DNA of 45,136 bases from Burkholderiaceae bacterium (lineage in GTDB: Bacteria > Pseudomonadota > Gammaproteobacteria > Burkholderiales > Burkholderiaceae), in NCBI GenBank assembly GCA_021166835.1, contig JAJPEN010000078.1, forward strand, positions 1 to 45,136. The letters are read 5' to 3'. Below the pieces are notes generated by a model. It saw nothing but the letters and a program-made list of their open reading frames with translations, had not been told where the DNA came from and searched no databases. Position 1 is the stretch's first letter. Every line of letters begins with the position of its first letter. Position numbers and translations under genes: made by a program. Below are positions 34,846-43,948 of this stretch, piece by piece.

Positions 34846-37238
34846 TCGGAGGCCTCGGCCGCAAGCGCCTCCACCCGGTCGTCGGCATTGCCCGACGGCT
34901 CGATCTCGGCGCGTCGCTGCTGCGCCCGATACAGCTCGAAATAGGCGCCCTGCCGCTTCATCAGGTCGTCGTGCGTGCCGGTTTCGACGACGCGCCCGCG
35001 ATCGAGCACGACCAGCCGATCGGCCTTGCGCAGCGTGCTCAGGCGGTGCGCGATCGCGATCGTCGTGCGCCCCTGGACGAGGTTGTCGAGCGCCTTCTGG
35101 ATCTCCTGCTCGGTGGCAGTGTCCACCGACGACGTCGCCTCGTCGAGGATCAGGATGCGCGGATCGATCAGCAGCGCACGCGCGATCGAGATGCGCTGCC
35201 GCTCGCCGCCCGACAGCGCCTGGCCGCGCTCGCCGACCAGCGAGTCGTAGCCGTGCGGCAGGCGCAGGATGAATTCGTGCGCGTGCGCCGCGCGCGCCGC
35301 CGCGACGATCTCGGCCCGCGAAGCTTCGGGCCTGCCGTAGGCGATGTTCTCGGCGATCGTGCCGAAGAACAGGAACGGCTCCTGCAGCACGAGGCCGATG
35401 TGGCGGCGGTAATCGGCGATGCGCAGCGAGCGGATGTCGACGCCGTCGACCCGGATCTCGCCGTCGGTGGGGTCGTAGAAGCGGCAGATCAGGTTCACCA
35501 GCGTGCTCTTGCCCGAGCCGCTGTGGCCGACCAGCCCGATCATCTCGCCCGGCGCGATGTCCAGCGTCAGCCTGCGCAGCACCGCCCGGTTGCCGTAGCG
35601 GAAGTCGACGTCGCGCACCTCGATGCGTCCCTTCATCTGCGGCAGTTGCACGGGATTCGCCGCCTCCGGAACGCTGGAGACGTGGTCGAGGATCTCGAAG
35701 ATGCGCTTCGCGCCGGCCGCCGCCTTCTGCGTGTGCGAGACGATCCGGCTCATCGAGTCGAGCCTCGTGTAGAACCGCCCGATGTACGCGAGGAACGCGG
35801 TGAGCACACCCACCGTGATGCGTCCGCGCGCCACCTGCCAGATGCCGAAGGCCCAGACCACGAGCAGCCCGACCTCGGTGGCCAGCGTCACCGACGGCGA
35901 GAACAGCGACCAGGTTCGGTTCAGCCGGTCGTTGGCGAGGCGGTTGTGCTCGTTGGCCAGCCGGAAGCGCTCGGCTTCGCGCCGTTCCTGGGCGAAGGCC
36001 TTGACCACGCGGATGCCGGGAATCGTGTCGGCGAGCACGCTCGTGACCTCGGCCCAGATGCGGTCGAGCTTCTCGAAGCCGTGGCGCAGCCGCTCGCGCA
36101 CCAGGTGGATCAGCCAGACGATCAGCGGCAGCGGCATCAGCGTCACCAGCGCGAGCCCCGGATCGATAGAGACGAGGATCGCCGCCGTCATCGCGATCAT
36201 CAGCACGTCGGTGGCGAAGTCGAGCAGGTGCAGCGACAGGAACACGTTGATGCGGTCGGTTTCGCTGCCGATGCGCGCCATCAGGTCGCCGGTGCGCTTG
36301 CCGCCGAAATACTGCAGCGAAAGCTTCAGCAGATGCTCATAGGCGGCCGTGCGCAGGTCCGCGCCGATGCGCTCGCTCACCAGCGCGAGCAGGTAGGTGC
36401 GCGCCCAGCCGAGCGACCACGCGACGAGCGCCGCCGCCAGCAGGCCGCTCAGGTACAGCGCGACGAGCCGGGGGTCGATCGGCACGCCGTTCTGGAACGG
36501 GATCAGCACCTCGTCCATCAGCGGCATCGTCAGGTACGGCGGCACCAGCGTCGCGCCGGTGGAGGCGAGCGTGAGGAGGAAACCGGCGAGGAGCCGGCGC
36601 TTGTACGGTCGCGCGAAGCGCCAGATCCGGAACAGCGTCCAGCTCGAGGTGCGCTCCTCCGCGCCGGCGTCGACGACCGCGCCGGACTCGCTGCCCGCAG
36701 TTTCGGAGTCCGCAGTTTCGGCGTCCGCAGTTTCGACCTCGCCTCCCGGCGGTGAGGCGTGTTCCGTCCGGGCTTCGCGAGCGACCGGCGCGTTGCGCTC
36801 GTCCGCCGTCGCCCGGCCGTCTGCTTCCGGTCGCGAAAGCGCCTCGCGCCAGTGCTCGAAAAGCTCGGCGAAGCGCTGCACCGCCGCCATGCGCGCGAGG
36901 GTGAAGCGCCACGACGCGACGCGTCCGCGGTCGTCGCACAACTGCAGCGTGCCGACGCCGCCATGATCGGAAAGTTCCAGCCGGGAATCGGCCGCCAGGG
37001 GATAGGACGCCGGCTCGTTTCCGCCCGCGGCGAAAAACCACACGGCGGAAGAGGTCAGCGCCAGCAGGCCGCGACGGAACTGCAGCCGGGCATCGAGATC
37101 CAGCTCGGCCCAGCCCAGCACTTCCAGAGGCGCCGCGTCGGGCGCCTGCACTCCGATCTCGCGTCGCCATTCCGCGGGAAAAAGAGCAACGGCGGGATCT
37201 GCAGCAGGCAGGAGGTGCGCGGACGGAATGGTGGTCAT
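34842..37238 (-). CDS. ABC transporter with N-terminal extension, cyanophycin-associated
   Basis: 798 residues. An N-terminal soluble region (1-150, PH-like in appearance, ending FAELFEHWREAL) is followed by an acidic linker with a 15-bp in-frame tandem repeat (ETADAETADSETAGSE). A six-helix exporter transmembrane domain (about 200-500) comes next, then a nucleotide-binding domain: Walker A GLVGHSGSGKST, Q-loop LVLQEPFLF, signature LSGGERQR, Walker B ILILDEATSS, H-loop IAHRLST. It is a half-size exporter, presumably a homodimer. The usual MsbA-type length is ~580, so the extension is distinctive. It is divergent from the cyanophycin synthetase genes and coupled to DUF1854. Cargo unknown. Confidence 0.9.
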   Translation of the reverse strand: MTTIPSAHLLPAADPAVALFPAEWRREIGVQAPDAAPLEVLGWAELDLDARLQFRRGLLALTSSAVWFFAAGGNEPASYPLAADSRLELSDHGGVGTLQLCDDRGRVASWRFTLARMAAVQRFAELFEHWREALSRPEADGRATADERNAPVAREARTEHASPPGGEVETADAETADSETAGSESGAVVDAGAEERTSSWTLFRIWRFARPYKRRLLAGFLLTLASTGATLVPPYLTMPLMDEVLIPFQNGVPIDPRLVALYLSGLLAAALVAWSLGWARTYLLALVSERIGADLRTAAYEHLLKLSLQYFGGKRTGDLMARIGSETDRINVFLSLHLLDFATDVLMIAMTAAILVSIDPGLALVTLMPLPLIVWLIHLVRERLRHGFEKLDRIWAEVTSVLADTIPGIRVVKAFAQERREAERFRLANEHNRLANDRLNRTWSLFSPSVTLATEVGLLVVWAFGIWQVARGRITVGVLTAFLAYIGRFYTRLDSMSRIVSHTQKAAAGAKRIFEILDHVSSVPEAANPVQLPQMKGRIEVRDVDFRYGNRAVLRRLTLDIAPGEMIGLVGHSGSGKSTLVNLICRFYDPTDGEIRVDGVDIRSLRIADYRRHIGLVLQEPFLFFGTIAENIAYGRPEASRAEIVAAARAAHAHEFILRLPHGYDSLVGERGQALSGGERQRISIARALLIDPRILILDEATSSVDTATEQEIQKALDNLVQGRTTIAIAHRLSTLRKADRLVVLDRGRVVETGTHDDLMKRQGAYFELYRAQQRRAEIEPSGNADDRVEALAAEASE
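36697..36741 (-). repeat. 15-bp in-frame tandem repeat in the ABC transporter linker
   Basis: GCAGTTTCGGAGTCC, GCAGTTTCGGCGTCC and GCAGTTTCGACCTCG are three successive 15-bp units (rightward strand), encoding the repeated ETAD-type linker. Confidence 0.75.
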
Positions 37239-37274
37239 CGAAACGAGGTAGCTTACTGCATTCGATTCCCGGAC

Positions 37275-37290
37275 TACGGGTCGTCCCGTA
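37275..37290. promoter_or_regulatory. Palindrome in the divergent cyanophycin promoter region
   Basis: TACGGG-TCGT-CCCGTA is a perfect 6+6 bp palindrome in the 137-bp gap between the leftward transporter and the rightward synthetases. Its position would suit a shared operator. No confident -35/-10 pair was found for either direction. Confidence 0.3.
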
Positions 37291-37375
37291 TGGCGGTCGG
37301 GCGCGGTACGTGCTTGGACGTCAACCGGAATTACGCTGCCGCGTTGTAGGCCGTACCCTTTCCCCGGATCCGTTC

Positions 37376-39574
37376 ATGCTCGCTCCGCGCCCGCAGCCCC
37401 TCTCCGACCCCCGCCTCGACATCGAAATCGTCGAGGTGCACTGCATCCGGGGGCCGGGCCGCTGGACCTACCGCCCCGTGCTCGAGGCCGTCGTCGACAT
37501 CGGGGGCCTCGAGGAATACCCGTCGAACCGCATTCCCGGGCTGCCGGAAAGGCTCGAGCAATGGCTGCCGGGTCTCGTCGAGCACCGCTGCAGCTATGGC
37601 GAGCGCGGCGGGTTCCTGCGGCGGCTGAAGGAAGGCACCTGGCCGGCGCACATCCTCGAGCACGTCTGCGTCGAGCTGCAGGCGCTTGCCGGTGCGCCGC
37701 ATGCCGGCTTCGGACGCGCGCGCGAAACGTCGACCCCCGGCGTCTACCGGGTCGTCGTCCGCGCGTTCCAGGAGGAAACGGCGAGAGCCGCGCTGGCGGC
37801 CGCGCGCGACCTCGTCATGGCCGCGATCGAGGATCGTCCCTTCGACGTGGCGGGCACCGTTGCCGAGCTGCGCGCCCTGAACGACGAGCACTACCTGGGC
37901 CCGAGCACCGAGTCGATCGTGCTCGCCGCCGACGACCGCTCGATCCCCTTCGTGCGGTTGAACGACGGCAACCTGGTGCAGCTCGGCTACGGCTCGGCAC
38001 AGCACCGGATCTGGACGGCCGAAACCGACCGCACGAGCGCCATCGCCGAAGGCATCTCGCGCGACAAGGACCTCACCAAGGAGCTGCTGCACGCGTGCGG
38101 CGTTCCGGTTCCCGAAGGCCGGCCGGTGGCCGACGCCGAAGACGCCTGGGCAGCCGCGCTCGAGGTGGGGTTGCCGGTGGTCGTCAAGCCGTCCGACGGC
38201 AATCACGGCCGCGGCGTCTTTACCAACCTCGTCAACCGGAACGAGGTCCTCGCCGCCTGGCAGGTGGCGCGCGAGGAAGGCAGCGGCGTCATCGTCGAGC
38301 GCTTCGTCCACGGCAACGAGCATCGGCTGCTCGTCGTCGGCGGAAAGGTCGCAGCCGCCACGCGCGGAGAGCCGGCGCACGTCGTCGGCGACGGCCGCTC
38401 CACGGTCAGCGAGCTGATCGACCTGCAGTTGAACAGCCACCCGCTGCGCGGCAGCACCGAAGACTGCCCGCTGAACTTCGTACGCATCGACTCCTCGGCG
38501 CGCATCGAACTCGCCCGCCAGGGCTTCGATGCCGACTCGGTCCCCCCCGCCGGCACGCGGCTGCTGATCCAGCGCAACGGCAACGTCTCGATCGACGTCA
38601 CCGACGAGATGCATCCCGAAGTCGCCGCGATGGCGGCGCTGGCTGCCGACGTCGTCGGCCTGGACATCGCCGGCGTCGACCTGGTCGCCGAGGACATCTC
38701 CCGCCCGCTCGACGAGCAGCGCGGCGCCATCGTCGAGGTCAACGCCGGGCCGGGCCTGCTGATGCACCTGAAGCCCGCCGTCGGACAACGCCGTCCGGTC
38801 GGCGAAGCGATCGTCGATCACCTCTTTCCCGGCGGTGCGGACGGCCGCATCCCGATCGTCGGCGTCGCCGGCAGCCGCAGCGGCGCGCGCGTCGCCGCGC
38901 TGGCCGCGGCGCTGCTGCGCGGCGGCGACCGGCGCGTCGGACTGGCGAACGCCGATGGCCTGTTCGTCGAAGGACGCCGCATCTTCGAGGGCGATGCCGC
39001 GCACTGGGCCGAGGGCCGCCGACTGCTGACGAACCGCTTCGTCGACTGCGCAGTGGTCGAAAACAGCGCCCGCACGATCGTCTCCGAGGGGCTCGCCTAC
39101 GATCGCTGCAGCGTCGGCGTCGTCACTTCGCTCGAGCGCAACGCGCAGATCCGCGAGTTCGACGTACTCACGCCCGAGCAGATGTACGCGGTGCTGCGCA
39201 CCCAGATCGACGTCGTGCTCGAGGGCGGCGCAGCGGTGCTCGACGCAGCCGATCCGATGATCGCCGGCATGGCCGCGCTGTGCGACGGCGAGACCGTCTT
39301 CTACGCCTGCACGCCGCGCGGCGATGCGTGCATCGATGCGCACGTGCGCGAAGGCGGGCGCGCAGTGCGCATCGAGCAGGGCCAGATCGCGCTGCGTGCC
39401 GGCAGCAGCGTGGAGTACGTCGGCGAGGACGATGTCTTCGGCACCGAATCGCTCGAAGACCTGCTGCCCGCGATCGCGGCCGCCTGGGCGGCCGGCGCAT
39501 CCGCGCAGCGCATCGCCGAACGGCTCGCCGCGCTCGCCCGCCCGATCCCCGTGGTCGTCGACGCAACGGCCTGA
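37376..39574 (+). CDS. Cyanophycin synthetase-like protein CphA' with degenerate Mur-ligase half
   Basis: 732 residues, the first of two tandem cyanophycin synthetase genes. The N-terminal domain (RGPGRWTYRPVLEAVVDIG...) and the ATP-grasp domain (about 200-480; SRDKDLTKELLHACGVPVPEG, VVVKPSDGNHGRGVFTN, IVEVNAGPGLLMH) look intact. The C-terminal Mur-ligase-like half is short (~240 residues against ~390 in the neighbour), and its P-loop reads GVAGSRSGARVAA at 496-508 instead of GTNGKTT, lacking the lysine. One ligase activity is therefore probably missing. Such second genes (CphA') are known next to cphA in Burkholderiales. Stop to the next gene: 62 bp. Confidence 0.88.
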   Translation: MLAPRPQPLSDPRLDIEIVEVHCIRGPGRWTYRPVLEAVVDIGGLEEYPSNRIPGLPERLEQWLPGLVEHRCSYGERGGFLRRLKEGTWPAHILEHVCVELQALAGAPHAGFGRARETSTPGVYRVVVRAFQEETARAALAAARDLVMAAIEDRPFDVAGTVAELRALNDEHYLGPSTESIVLAADDRSIPFVRLNDGNLVQLGYGSAQHRIWTAETDRTSAIAEGISRDKDLTKELLHACGVPVPEGRPVADAEDAWAAALEVGLPVVVKPSDGNHGRGVFTNLVNRNEVLAAWQVAREEGSGVIVERFVHGNEHRLLVVGGKVAAATRGEPAHVVGDGRSTVSELIDLQLNSHPLRGSTEDCPLNFVRIDSSARIELARQGFDADSVPPAGTRLLIQRNGNVSIDVTDEMHPEVAAMAALAADVVGLDIAGVDLVAEDISRPLDEQRGAIVEVNAGPGLLMHLKPAVGQRRPVGEAIVDHLFPGGADGRIPIVGVAGSRSGARVAALAAALLRGGDRRVGLANADGLFVEGRRIFEGDAAHWAEGRRLLTNRFVDCAVVENSARTIVSEGLAYDRCSVGVVTSLERNAQIREFDVLTPEQMYAVLRTQIDVVLEGGAAVLDAADPMIAGMAALCDGETVFYACTPRGDACIDAHVREGGRAVRIEQGQIALRAGSSVEYVGEDDVFGTESLEDLLPAIAAAWAAGASAQRIAERLAALARPIPVVVDATA

Positions 39575-39636
39575 ACCGCGCGCAGCCACGGCGGCGGCGC
39601 AGATCGCCCCGCCCTGCCTGCCCGCCTGGAAGCTCC

Positions 39637-42222
39637 ATGCAAGTCGAACGCATCCGCGCGCTGCGCGGCCCCAACCGATGGACCCGCGCCCGCGCGATCG
39701 AGGCCATCGTTCGCTGCGACGAACCCGAACGCGAACAGGCGAAGACTCCGGGTTTCGCCGAACGCCTGCGCCGACGTTGTCCCGATCTCGTGCGCCTGCC
39801 CAACGGCGCGGGCACGCCGCGCTCGACGGCGCATGCGCTCGGCGCGGCCGCCTTCGCGCTGCAGTCGCGCGCCGGCTGCCCGATCTCCTTCGCGCGCACC
39901 ATCGAGACTTCCGAGGCCGGCGTCTACCAGGTGGTCGTCGAGTACAGCGAGGAAGCGGTCGGACGGCTCGCCTTCGAACTGGCCGAAGCGCTGGTCGACG
40001 CCGCGCAGGCCGATGCGCCCTTCGACACGGCCGCCGCCGTCGCGCGGCTGCGCGCGATCGACGAGGACGAACGCCTCGGGCCGAGCACCGGCGAGATCGT
40101 GCAGGCCGCGCGCACGCGCGGAATTCCGTACCGGCGCCTGACCACGGGCAGCCTCGTGCAGCTGGGCTGGGGCAGCCGGCAGCGGCGAATCCAGGCCGCC
40201 GAGATCGATGCGACGAGCGCGATCGCCGAGCAGATCGCGCAGGACAAGGAGCTGACCAAGCAGCTGCTGTCCGACTCGGGAATTCCGGTGCCCGACGGCG
40301 TGCCGGTCGAGACGATCGAAGACGCCTGGGCAGCGACGCGGCGACTGGGCGGCGCAGTGGTGGTGAAACCGCGCGACGGCAACCAGGGCAAGGGCGTGAC
40401 GGTGAACGTGCGCACGCGCGAGCAGCTGGAAGCGGCGTGGGCCGGCGCCCGCGAATACGAACGCGACATCCTCGTCGAGCGCTACATTCCCGGCAGCGAC
40501 TTCCGGCTGCTCGTGGTCGGCGGGCAGCTGGTCGCCGCCGCGCGCCGCGATCCGCCCGCCGTGCTGGGCGACGGCGTGCACACGATCCGCGAACTCGTCG
40601 ACGAGATCAACCGCGATCCGCGGCGCAGCGAAGGACACGCCACCGCCCTCACCCGCGTCACGCTCGATGCCGTCGCCTGCGCGCGGCTGGCCGGCCTGGG
40701 CCTGTCTCCCGAATCGGTGCCGGCGCCGGGCTTTCGCGTCGTGCTGCGGCACAACGCCAACCTGAGCACCGGCGGCAGCGCCACCGACGTCACCGACGAC
40801 GTGCACCCCGAGGTCGCGGCGCGGGCGATCGAGGCGGCGCGCACGGTGGGGCTGGACATCTGCGGCGTCGACGTCGTCTGCGAGAACATCTCGCGCCCGC
40901 TCGAGGAGCAGGGCGGCGGCATCGTGGAGGTGAACGCGGCGCCGGGCCTGCGCATGCACATCGCGCCCTCGTACGGCAAGGGTCGCGCCATCGGAGAGGC
41001 CGTGATGGCGGCGATGTTCGAAGCCGACGACGACGCGCGCATTCCGGTCGTCGCCGTCACCGGCACGAACGGCAAGACGACCACCGTGCGCCTGATCGCG
41101 CAACTGCTCGCCGAGACCGGCGCGCGGGTCGGCATGACGACCACCGACGGCGTCTACGTGAACGGCCGGCGCACCGACGACGGCGACTGCAGCGGCCCGA
41201 AGAGCGCGAGCAACGTGCTGCTGCATCCGCACGTCGACGCCGCCGTGTTCGAGACGGCGCGCGGCGGGCTGCTGCGCGAAGGGCTGGGCTTCGACCGCTG
41301 TTGCGTAGCCGTCGTGACGAACATCGGCGAGGGCGACCATCTCGGCATGAACCACATCGACGACGTCGACACGCTCGCCGAGGTCAAGCGCGTCGTCGTA
41401 CAGAACGTGTCGATCGACGGCCATGCCGTGCTCAATGCCGACGACGAGCGGGTGGCCGCGATGGCGCCGTCGTGCCCGGGGGCGGTCGTCTTCTTCGCGC
41501 GCGAGGCGACGAACCCGGTGATCGCCGCGCATCGCGCGCAGGGCGGACGCGTCGTTCACGTCGACGGCGACGAGATCGTCTGCGCGCATCGCGGCGCGGA
41601 GCAGCGCATCGCGCTGCGCGACGTGGCACTCACGCGCGGCGGCACGATCGGCTTCCAGATCCAGAACGCAATGGCCGCGATCGGCGCGGCCTGGGCGCTC
41701 GATCTCGACTGGAATGCCGTGCGCGCGGCGCTTCGCCGCTTCGTGCCCGATGCGCGAACGGCCCCGGGACGCTTCAACGTCTTCGAGCATGCGGGGGCCA
41801 CGGTGGTCGCCGACTACGGCCACAACGTCGATGCGATCGCCGCGCTCGTGCAGGCGGTCGAATCGATGCCGGCCACGCGCCGCTCGATCGTCATCAGCGG
41901 CGCCGGCGATCGTCGCGACGAAGACCTGCGCGCGCAGACGCGGCTGCTGGGCGAAGCCTTCGACGAGGTGATCCTCTACGAAGACCAGTGCCAGCGCGGC
42001 CGCGCCGACGGCGAGGTGGTCGCGCTGCTGCGCGAAGGACTCGAAGGGGCGCGCCGCACCTCGGCCGTGCGCGCCATCCGCGGCGAATTCGTCGCGATCG
42101 ATGCGGCGCTCGACGCGCTTGCGCCGGGCGAGTTGTGCGTGATCCTCGTCGACCAGGTCGAGGCGGCGCTCGCGCACATCGAGCAGCGGATCGCCCGGGC
42201 CGCGGCGGTCTCGGCGACCTGA
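39637..42222 (+). CDS. cphA: Cyanophycin synthetase
   Basis: 861 residues, the usual CphA length. It builds the nitrogen reserve polymer multi-L-arginyl-poly-L-aspartate without a ribosome. The N-terminal domain (RIRALRGPNRWTRARAIEAIV) is followed by an ATP-grasp domain (about 200-465; VVVKPRDGNQGKGVTVNVRT, IVEVNAAPGLRMHIAPSYG) that adds Asp to the backbone. The Mur-ligase-like domain has an intact P-loop GTNGKTTT (from 476), DCSGPKSASNVLLHP, ETARGGLLREGLGFDRC, DYGHNVDAI, and is expected to add Arg. No cyanophycinase gene is in view; it may lie elsewhere. The stop is inside a 12-bp tandem repeat. Confidence 0.96.
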   Translation: MQVERIRALRGPNRWTRARAIEAIVRCDEPEREQAKTPGFAERLRRRCPDLVRLPNGAGTPRSTAHALGAAAFALQSRAGCPISFARTIETSEAGVYQVVVEYSEEAVGRLAFELAEALVDAAQADAPFDTAAAVARLRAIDEDERLGPSTGEIVQAARTRGIPYRRLTTGSLVQLGWGSRQRRIQAAEIDATSAIAEQIAQDKELTKQLLSDSGIPVPDGVPVETIEDAWAATRRLGGAVVVKPRDGNQGKGVTVNVRTREQLEAAWAGAREYERDILVERYIPGSDFRLLVVGGQLVAAARRDPPAVLGDGVHTIRELVDEINRDPRRSEGHATALTRVTLDAVACARLAGLGLSPESVPAPGFRVVLRHNANLSTGGSATDVTDDVHPEVAARAIEAARTVGLDICGVDVVCENISRPLEEQGGGIVEVNAAPGLRMHIAPSYGKGRAIGEAVMAAMFEADDDARIPVVAVTGTNGKTTTVRLIAQLLAETGARVGMTTTDGVYVNGRRTDDGDCSGPKSASNVLLHPHVDAAVFETARGGLLREGLGFDRCCVAVVTNIGEGDHLGMNHIDDVDTLAEVKRVVVQNVSIDGHAVLNADDERVAAMAPSCPGAVVFFAREATNPVIAAHRAQGGRVVHVDGDEIVCAHRGAEQRIALRDVALTRGGTIGFQIQNAMAAIGAAWALDLDWNAVRAALRRFVPDARTAPGRFNVFEHAGATVVADYGHNVDAIAALVQAVESMPATRRSIVISGAGDRRDEDLRAQTRLLGEAFDEVILYEDQCQRGRADGEVVALLREGLEGARRTSAVRAIRGEFVAIDAALDALAPGELCVILVDQVEAALAHIEQRIARAAAVSAT

Positions 42223-42253
42223 GCGTCGACGTGAGCGTCGACCTGAGCGTCCC
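42218..42253 (+). repeat. 12-bp tandem repeat across the cphA stop
   Basis: Three successive units CCTGAGCGTCGA, CGTGAGCGTCGA and CCTGAGCGTCCC. The first contains the cphA TGA (42220-42222). The repeat fills most of the 40-bp gap before the convergent dehydrogenase stop. Confidence 0.8.
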
Positions 42254-42262
42254 TGCTCCCGC

Positions 42263-43948
42263 CTACGCGCGCGGCGTCGCCCGTTCGATGATCGCCGCGC
42301 AGTCGACGCCCCGCGGCAACGCGCCGTAGTTGTGGTGCCCCGAGGCGCCGAGCCTCGAGGCACAGAAGGCGTCAGCGATCATCGGCGGCGCGTGCTGCAC
42401 GAGCAGCGCCGCCTGGATCGCGAGCGCCATGCGGTCGACCACGTCGCGCGCCCGATACTCGAGGTCGGCGCGATCGGCGAACTCGCGGCGCAGCGCGCCA
42501 ACGTAACGATCGAGCGTCTCGTTCGCGCCCTTCGCCTTCGCCACCTCGGCGAAGAACGCCTCGACCGTCTCCGGCGTCTTCTGCATCGCGCGCAGCACGT
42601 CGAGGCACTGCACGTTGCCGCTGCCTTCCCAGATCGCGTTGACCGGCGACTCGCGGAACAGGCGCGGGAACGGCCCGTCCTCCATCACGCCGCTGCCGCC
42701 TATGCATTCCATCGACTCGTAGGTGAGCTGCGGCGTGCGCTTGCAGATCCAGTACTTGCCGATCGCCGTGACGAGCCGCACGAGCAGGTCCTCGTGCTCG
42801 TCGTCGGCACGCAGGTCGAGCGCACGCGCGATGCGCATCGTCAGCGCGACCGAGCCCTCGTTTTCGACGACGAGATCGGCGAGCACGTTCTGCATCAGCG
42901 GCTGGCGGTTGAGCACCTTGCCGAAGGCCGAGCGGATCGAGCAGTGATGCAGCGCCTGCGCGACCGCCGCGCGCTGCCCGGACGAGGAGCCGACCATGCA
43001 GTCGAAACGCGTCATCGCAACCATCTCGATGATCGTTCGCACGCCGCGCCCTTCCTCGCCGACCATCCACGCCAGCGCGCCGCGCAGCTCGGTCTCGCTC
43101 GAGGCGTTCGAGACGTTGCCCATCTTGCGCTTCAGCCGCAGCACCTGCATCGGGTTCTTGCTGCCGTCGGGCCGCCAGCGCGGCATCAGGAAGCACGTCA
43201 GGCCGCCGGGCGCCTGCGCGAGCACGAGGAACGCGTCGCACATCGGCGCCGAGACGAAATACTTGTGGCCGACCAGCTCGTAGGCCTCGCCCGGGCCCTG
43301 CGCGGCGCCCACCGGGAACGCCCGCGTGGTGTTGGCCCGCACGTCGGAGCCGCCCTGCTTCTCGGTCATCGCCATGCCGATCGTGATGCCGGCCTTCTGC
43401 GAGTCGGGAACGTTGCGCGGGTCGTAGACGCGCGCGGTGATGCGCGGCTCCCAGAGCGCGGCGAGCTGCGGCGTGGTGCGCAGCGTAGGCACCGCGGCGA
43501 AAGTCATCGTGACCGGACACTGGTGCCCGGCCTCGACCTGCGAATGCAGGTAGACGCCGGCCGCGCGCGCGACGTGCGCGCCCGGGCGCGGCTCGGTCCA
43601 CGGCGACGAATGCAGGCCGTGACCGATCGCCGACTGCATCAACGCGTGATACGCGGGATGGAAACGCACGAGGTCGACGCGGTTGCCGAAGCGGTCGTGC
43701 GTGTCCAGCTCGGGCGGCACGCGGTTGGCGACGACGCCGAGATCCAGGTACTCGGCGGTGCCGATCTTCGCGCCGAAGGCCGACAGCTGCGCGTCGGCCC
43801 AGGCGGCACCCTCGCGGCGCACCGCCTCCTGCAGCGCCGCGTCCTGCGTATACAGGTTGTAGTCGACCAGCTCGCGGCCGACGTTGATCACTTCGTGCGT
43901 CTCGGCGAGAAACAGCGAGTCTTTGCGCAGCGTTTCGGGCGCGTTCAT
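42263..43948 (-). CDS. AidB-like acyl-CoA dehydrogenase
   Basis: 561 residues. It matches the AidB branch of acyl-CoA dehydrogenases: LYTQDAALQEAVRREGAAW, GTAEYLDLGVVANRVPPEL, VRFHPAYHALMQ, the FAD/substrate region MTEKQGGSDVRANTTRA, and the C-terminal CIGGSGVMEDGPFPRLFRESPVNAIWEGSGN. E. coli AidB is a flavoprotein linked to the alkylation response; many homologues are annotated isovaleryl-CoA dehydrogenases, and substrate cannot be decided here. The start overlaps the upstream PaaX-type regulator by four bases, so the two are translationally coupled and probably co-regulated. It converges with cphA. Confidence 0.9.
   Translation of the reverse strand: MNAPETLRKDSLFLAETHEVINVGRELVDYNLYTQDAALQEAVRREGAAWADAQLSAFGAKIGTAEYLDLGVVANRVPPELDTHDRFGNRVDLVRFHPAYHALMQSAIGHGLHSSPWTEPRPGAHVARAAGVYLHSQVEAGHQCPVTMTFAAVPTLRTTPQLAALWEPRITARVYDPRNVPDSQKAGITIGMAMTEKQGGSDVRANTTRAFPVGAAQGPGEAYELVGHKYFVSAPMCDAFLVLAQAPGGLTCFLMPRWRPDGSKNPMQVLRLKRKMGNVSNASSETELRGALAWMVGEEGRGVRTIIEMVAMTRFDCMVGSSSGQRAAVAQALHHCSIRSAFGKVLNRQPLMQNVLADLVVENEGSVALTMRIARALDLRADDEHEDLLVRLVTAIGKYWICKRTPQLTYESMECIGGSGVMEDGPFPRLFRESPVNAIWEGSGNVQCLDVLRAMQKTPETVEAFFAEVAKAKGANETLDRYVGALRREFADRADLEYRARDVVDRMALAIQAALLVQHAPPMIADAFCASRLGASGHHNYGALPRGVDCAAIIERATPRA

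Noticed and set aside
34842..37238. The ABC protein as MsbA
   Set aside because: The exporter core is MsbA-like, but the long N-terminal domain, the DUF1854 coupling and the cyanophycin context indicate a different subfamily.
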